Shown: positions 60,058 through 64,000 of the stretch, piece after piece
Layout of the letters: the number at the start of each line of letters is the position of its first letter
Numbering within the stretch: the stretch's first letter is position 1
Source: Gerris lacustris
Lineage: Eukaryota > Arthropoda > Insecta > Hemiptera > Gerridae
Reading direction: 5' to 3'
Length of the DNA stretch: 64,000 bases
Assembly: GCA_951217055.1 (NCBI GenBank)
Contig: OX578280.1
Span: 39,755,628 to 39,819,627, forward strand
Position numbers and translations under genes: made by a program
Notes under the pieces: model-generated
What the model was told of the DNA's origin: nothing
The model's input: only the letters and a program-made list of their open reading frames with translations
The model's database searches: none

Positions 60058-60863
60058 GAACAACAAGAAATGTAATAAATCACCTTTGTAGTTACTTATG
60101 AAAAGCTAAACATTTTTTGGTTTTTGTATCACATTTATAGATATTAACACCCTGGACCAAAATACCTATCAGAATCAGAACAATTGCGACTAAATATTTA
60201 TTTATTATACTTTTTATCTGCTGCAAGAGAGAGCCAACAGATATAAAATAATTTATTTTAACGATTTTTCATTTTCACGTTACTTCGTACTTTTTAATGG
60301 TAGATCTACTACAAAAACAGTTGCTATTACAATTCAGCATCGGTTTATCCAGCACAAATGGAATCAACAAAAAAAAACGAAACGCGGTCGAGTTCCAGAT
60401 GGAATTGTTTTGTACAACACGAGCAACGATAACCTAAAAACCAAACAACTAAATGATTGATGACCCTTAGATAAAGTAACGCCAGTAAAACTCCTCCACA
60501 TATAAAAACCAACATCTCCCGTATTTTTCTAGGGTTTTTTTTATTTAAAAAATGTACAATTGTTAAAAAACCGCGAGCAGTATTGAATAGTTTCATCTTA
60601 AATCTACTGTTTTCTCTCTCTGTATCATCATGTACAGAAGATTAATACTTGATATATTTTTACCTTCTGTACATCATATCCATATAAATAACGTTAACAC
60701 ATTTATTTTTTTCAATTATTTGATTATCATACAAGAAATAACTTGGATAAAATTCTAAGTATAAACTTTACATCAGCTGTTACATATTATATTTTATTCA
60801 AAATTTATCGTCAGTTTTATGTTTATAAAAAGATTTATACCCACATTGACCTACCCAAAAATA

Positions 60864-60865
<2 letters not shown>
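60058..60865. other. AT-rich non-coding sequence
   Basis: An 83-codon minus-strand frame at 60345-60596 has a hydrophobic stretch but no motif or family I recognise. Confidence 0.4.

Positions 60866-60949
<84 letters not shown>
60866..60949. repeat. (TA)n microsatellite
   Basis: About 42 uninterrupted TA units. Confidence 0.97.
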
Positions 60950-60952
<3 letters not shown>

Positions 60953-61390
60953 TAGAGTACCGAGATTTAACAATATAGGTAATTCCACAATTTCCATAAC
61001 AAAATTTTATAAACTAATAAAACATTACATTTTATATACTTAGTAGATATCCAACGAGTCAAAGTATCCTGTTAAGGATAAAATAAAATAGAATATTAAC
61101 AAGTAAGAGATAGAAAAATCATCTCATGTTGCTTCAGCTACAGCTCCATTAGACCACCCCGTATAAAATTGCATTAAAACCAAAACCTTTTAACTCTGCT
61201 GCAGGGAAAAATTTAAGTGAAAACTTGATCGAGGTCAACCTTCAGCCATGTGCTTAAAATTTAACACTACAAAGTCGAAAATCAAAACTGTCTATTTAAT
61301 TTCTTAAAAAAAGCAGAGTTGATAAAACTGGTAAAGCAAAATTAATGAAAACATATATGTAATAAAAGCAACTGTTTTAACATATAAAAT
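60950..61390. other. AT-rich non-coding sequence
   Basis: Nothing recognised. Confidence 0.5.
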
Positions 61391-61952
61391 AGACTGCCAA
61401 TTAGTGTGGCACATAGCTTCCTCGCATCCTATCATGTACTTTATTGTTATATTAACATTAAAATTATTGTTATATTGTTTATTGTGTAAAAACTATTAAT
61501 AGTTTTAGCGATCTTTAACACTTCATAGCGGTGTCGCTGTTGGTTTTACTAAAAAATTGTATTAGAAAAAAATGTTTGTCTCACTGAATAGATGAAGTCA
61601 GATTTTTTTCCCGACCTAAAATTCCAATTTTATATTTGAAGTTCACGTTTACGCGAGCGTTGCTCGTGAACGCTTGGACGGATAACGTCGTCCAACGAAC
61701 TCGTCCTGGGTATTGGTAAAATGAGCATGTCTGCCAAATTTCATCAAAATCGGTCGACATTTACTCAAGTTATCGTCGCACGTTTCATTATTCGCGGACA
61801 CACAGACAGACAGACACGAGACCAAAAATGTTCCCTGATGTCTGAAACGGATTTCTGTCTTGGAATTTTTAAAATCGGAGGCATAAAAGTTTTTCTTTTC
61901 GTTCTCAAAAGTGAACATAATGCTTCCGTTACCTTCGGTAAGCTCGGAAGCA
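61391..61952 (+). repeat. Family 1 mosaic copy
   Basis: The family 1 5' end (AGACTGCCAATTAGTGTGGC, then ACATAGC) and 3' end (TGCTTCCGTTACCTTCGG, then TAAGCTCGGAAGC) are both intact. The interior from 61497 to about 61820 is, however, a different repeat, also present at 62384. Either an insertion replaced the centre or the families recombined through the shared ACAGACAGACAGACAC block. Confidence 0.75.
61497..61820 (+). repeat. Repeat with CG-rich hairpin, copy 1
   Basis: AATAGTTTTAGCGATCTTT, then CATAGCGGTGTCGCTGTTGG. It also carries a foldback GTTCACG...CGTGAAC enclosing ACGCGAGCGT at 61641-61671. It continues with GTCCAACGAACT, ACCAAATTT/GCCAAATTT and TTTACTCAAGTTATCGTC, ending in a CAGACAGACAGAC run. 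Copy 2 starts 887 bases downstream. Confidence 0.8.
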
Positions 61953-61980
61953 ATAAAAGGGTGTAAAACAATATTAAATT

Positions 61981-62315
61981 AGGCATCGCGTGCCTCTATC
62001 ATTGAAGCGAGCGTATTGCAATAAAATACTGAATTACTGAATATTAAAATTTGTTAATCATAATGAATGTCATAGTTGAAGATAAGTGGAAGAGGGTAGT
62101 GTGAGGTAGAGTGGGGGTACTCGGTACAAAGCTTTACTTCCTAAACAAACCACACAATACGACTATAAGAATCTTAACCACCCATCATAGCTTTTAAACT
62201 AATATTATAAATGTATCACTTCATTACTCAAATACTACTGCTTGTATCAAGTTGAAATTTTACATACTTGTTTCAATTGCACTTTAGACAATGTATATGA
62301 AGTTTTATTAAAATC
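61981..62315. repeat. Dispersed repeat, copy B of a distant pair
   Basis: Counterpart of 1931-2258; same strand, same neighbour (a family 1 3' end immediately upstream). Small differences include an extra AATTACTG insertion near 62033. Confidence 0.8.
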
Positions 62316-62383
62316 GTTACGTTAGAACGTAAGATATCGGTAAAAAGGTTGTTTTCTCTATTTTAAACGTTTAGGTCCGCTTA

Positions 62384-62700
62384 AATAGTTTTAGCGATCT
62401 TTATTAATTCATAGCGGTGTCGCTGTTGGTCTTACTAAAAAATGTTATTCTTAAAAAATGTTCGTCTCATCGAATAGATGATGATAGAATCTTTTCCCGT
62501 CTTGATATTCCAATTTAATTTTTGAACCTCTCGTTTACGCGAGCGTTGCGCGCGAACTCTTGGACAGATCACGATGTCCAACGAACTTAGCCTGAGTATT
62601 AGTAAGAGGAACATGTATACCAAATTTCAACTAAATCGGTTAACTTTTACTCAAGTTATCGTCACACGCGTAAACGTTACTGACAGACAGACAGAAGACA
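62384..62700 (+). repeat. Repeat with CG-rich hairpin, copy 2
   Basis: Matches 61497-61820 block for block, including the GTTTACGCGAGCGTTGCGCG hairpin core. It ends in ACAGACAGACAGAAGAC. Downstream it continues to GAAGCTCGCTTACGCTCGCTTC, another self-complementary stretch. Confidence 0.8.
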
Positions 62701-62789
62701 AGATGCATAGTTTGTTGAATGTAAGAAGCTCGCTTACGCTCGCTTCAATTATCTAGGCTTTTGTTATAATTGTAGATGGACAAAAACTT

Positions 62790-62965
62790 TATAACGAACT
62801 GATAAAGGATACTCTTTGATAATTTTTAAGGACACGAACTAAATAACAAACTGTTAAAGGATACTCTTTGATATGAAAATTATTTAGGACAACTTAATAA
62901 CAAACTGTTAAAGGATACTCTTTGATAATTATTTAGGACAACAACTTAATAACAAGCTGATAATC
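62790..62965. repeat. Tandem repeat, 52-54-bp unit x 3
   Basis: AAGGATACTCTTTGAT occurs at 62805, 62857 and 62911. The linkers contain AACAAACTG and ATTTAGGACAAC. Confidence 0.9.
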
Positions 62966-64000
62966 TCAGTTGAAACATCAAACTCACATAGTTATAAAAA
63001 TGATTTCATGGTTTATATTGGAATTTTCAAGCAACCCAATTTTCCGGGTTGGGATTTTTAAACTTGTTAGATTAAGGTTTGGTAAGGAAAAGCTTTTTTA
63101 TTTTTTATTTTTGGCTGAGATATTTTTTTCCTAAAAGGGGGTAACTTTTCAAACTAACATTGAGTTGATGGGATTTTGATGCCAGGCCAATCTTGTTGCC
63201 AAAAACCTTTCATACTTGTTTTTTATCTCTCTCTATCTCGCTCGCTCTCACACACCGAGATACGGAATCTATTAATAAAACATCGATATGCACCCTCCTC
63301 GCAGTACGAGGTACCAAGAGGCAAAGACCGGTGGGTGGGGGTGGGGCACCCTCTTCTAGTTAAAAAAAAGTCTACAGGAAGAAAGGGGAAGGGGATAGGG
63401 GAGGATGAGAAGAGCGTTAAATGAAAAATTGATTGACACTTAAGTGTAGGCTAGAAGAGCTCGGTTATGGGCATGGTTAGATTACATTATATGGTTATGG
63501 GAATTTAATGGGGGAGGTTGGAACCTCCACACAGCCCTATTTTAAGGTTAGCATCTGGTAAAGCTCGGTATTGGCCTATGTCTAGACACGTGTTGTTTAA
63601 CATATGCCTGCTAAATAGAAACTAGTAATAAAAAAACACCAATGTTGTTCCTTATGTTTGTTCTTAGCCCTGCAATGAGATATTAACTCGACTGTACTCT
63701 GTCGTCTGTACTAAAGTATTTACAGTTTAAAGTCACATCAATTCCTAACTAGATCTACTTACGTACAAATATGATATTTTATAAAGCGTCAACATAATAA
63801 TAAGTAATGACAGTTTGTTAATAAATCAAATAAGATATTTTTAATAAAATTGTATTATTGTCAATTCATATACTAAAAGATAAAGAAAAAATCAGGTCGA
63901 CAAACTCAGACAACTTTCTCATATACATAGTGAATCTATTTACTGAATTTAAATTCCAAAAAATATATTTAATAAATTACTATACAAATTTTGCTGCCGA
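62966..64000. other. Non-coding sequence
   Basis: A CT-rich stretch at 63225-63255. The 82-codon frame at 63176-63424 is not recognised. CTTTCTCATATACATAG at 63915 may be the start of another family 3 copy that runs off the window. Confidence 0.4.

Overview
This window looks like animal nuclear DNA, very AT-rich and densely packed with transposable elements and simple repeats. An insect is the best guess, and a hemipteran-like genome is possible, but the sequence alone does not settle it. Support comes from long (TA)n tracts, Helitron, PIF/Harbinger-like and hAT-like elements with intact ends, tRNA-derived SINEs, a decayed Tc1/mariner transposase, and no bacterial-style gene packing. I found no confident complete host gene. 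Most open reading frames lie in repeats or in (TA)n tracts. The only coding-like items are a candidate first exon at 37771-37900, resembling the N-terminus of tyrosine-recombinase-like (KIAA1958/Crypton-related) proteins, and a frameshifted transposase remnant at 43441-43768.

Layout. 1-9 kb holds copies of two dispersed families: family 1 ends in a GCTTCCG...CGGAAGC hairpin, and family 2 is headed by a G-run. It also holds the first of four foldback MITEs. 10-20 kb carries three family 3 copies (start TTACTTTCTC), a second foldback MITE, family 1 and 2 copies and a (CA)(TA) microsatellite. 21.3-22.5 kb is the clearest mobile cluster: two PIF/Harbinger-like elements stand side by side, each flanked by TAA, and the second contains a hAT-type MITE with a perfect 8-bp target duplication. 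24-32 kb is low-information sequence with several short tandem arrays. 33.5-35.9 kb is a non-autonomous Helitron built from repeated subunits. It is interrupted by an 888-bp array of tRNA-derived SINE sequence flanked by a 10-bp direct repeat. 37-38 kb has a strong palindrome followed by the candidate exon and a second foldback. 43-44 kb has nested TA-flanked elements carrying the transposase relic. 57.3-59.4 kb is a second non-autonomous Helitron with a textbook 3' hairpin and CTAG end. 61.4-62.7 kb is a mosaic of family 1 and two other families, one of which recurs at 1.9-2.3 kb.

Functional interplay is limited to parasitism among mobile elements: non-autonomous copies that would need transposase, Rep/helicase or LINE machinery supplied from elsewhere. 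Element family names are my labels. Superfamily assignments rest on termini, target duplications and remembered family hallmarks, not on a database search.
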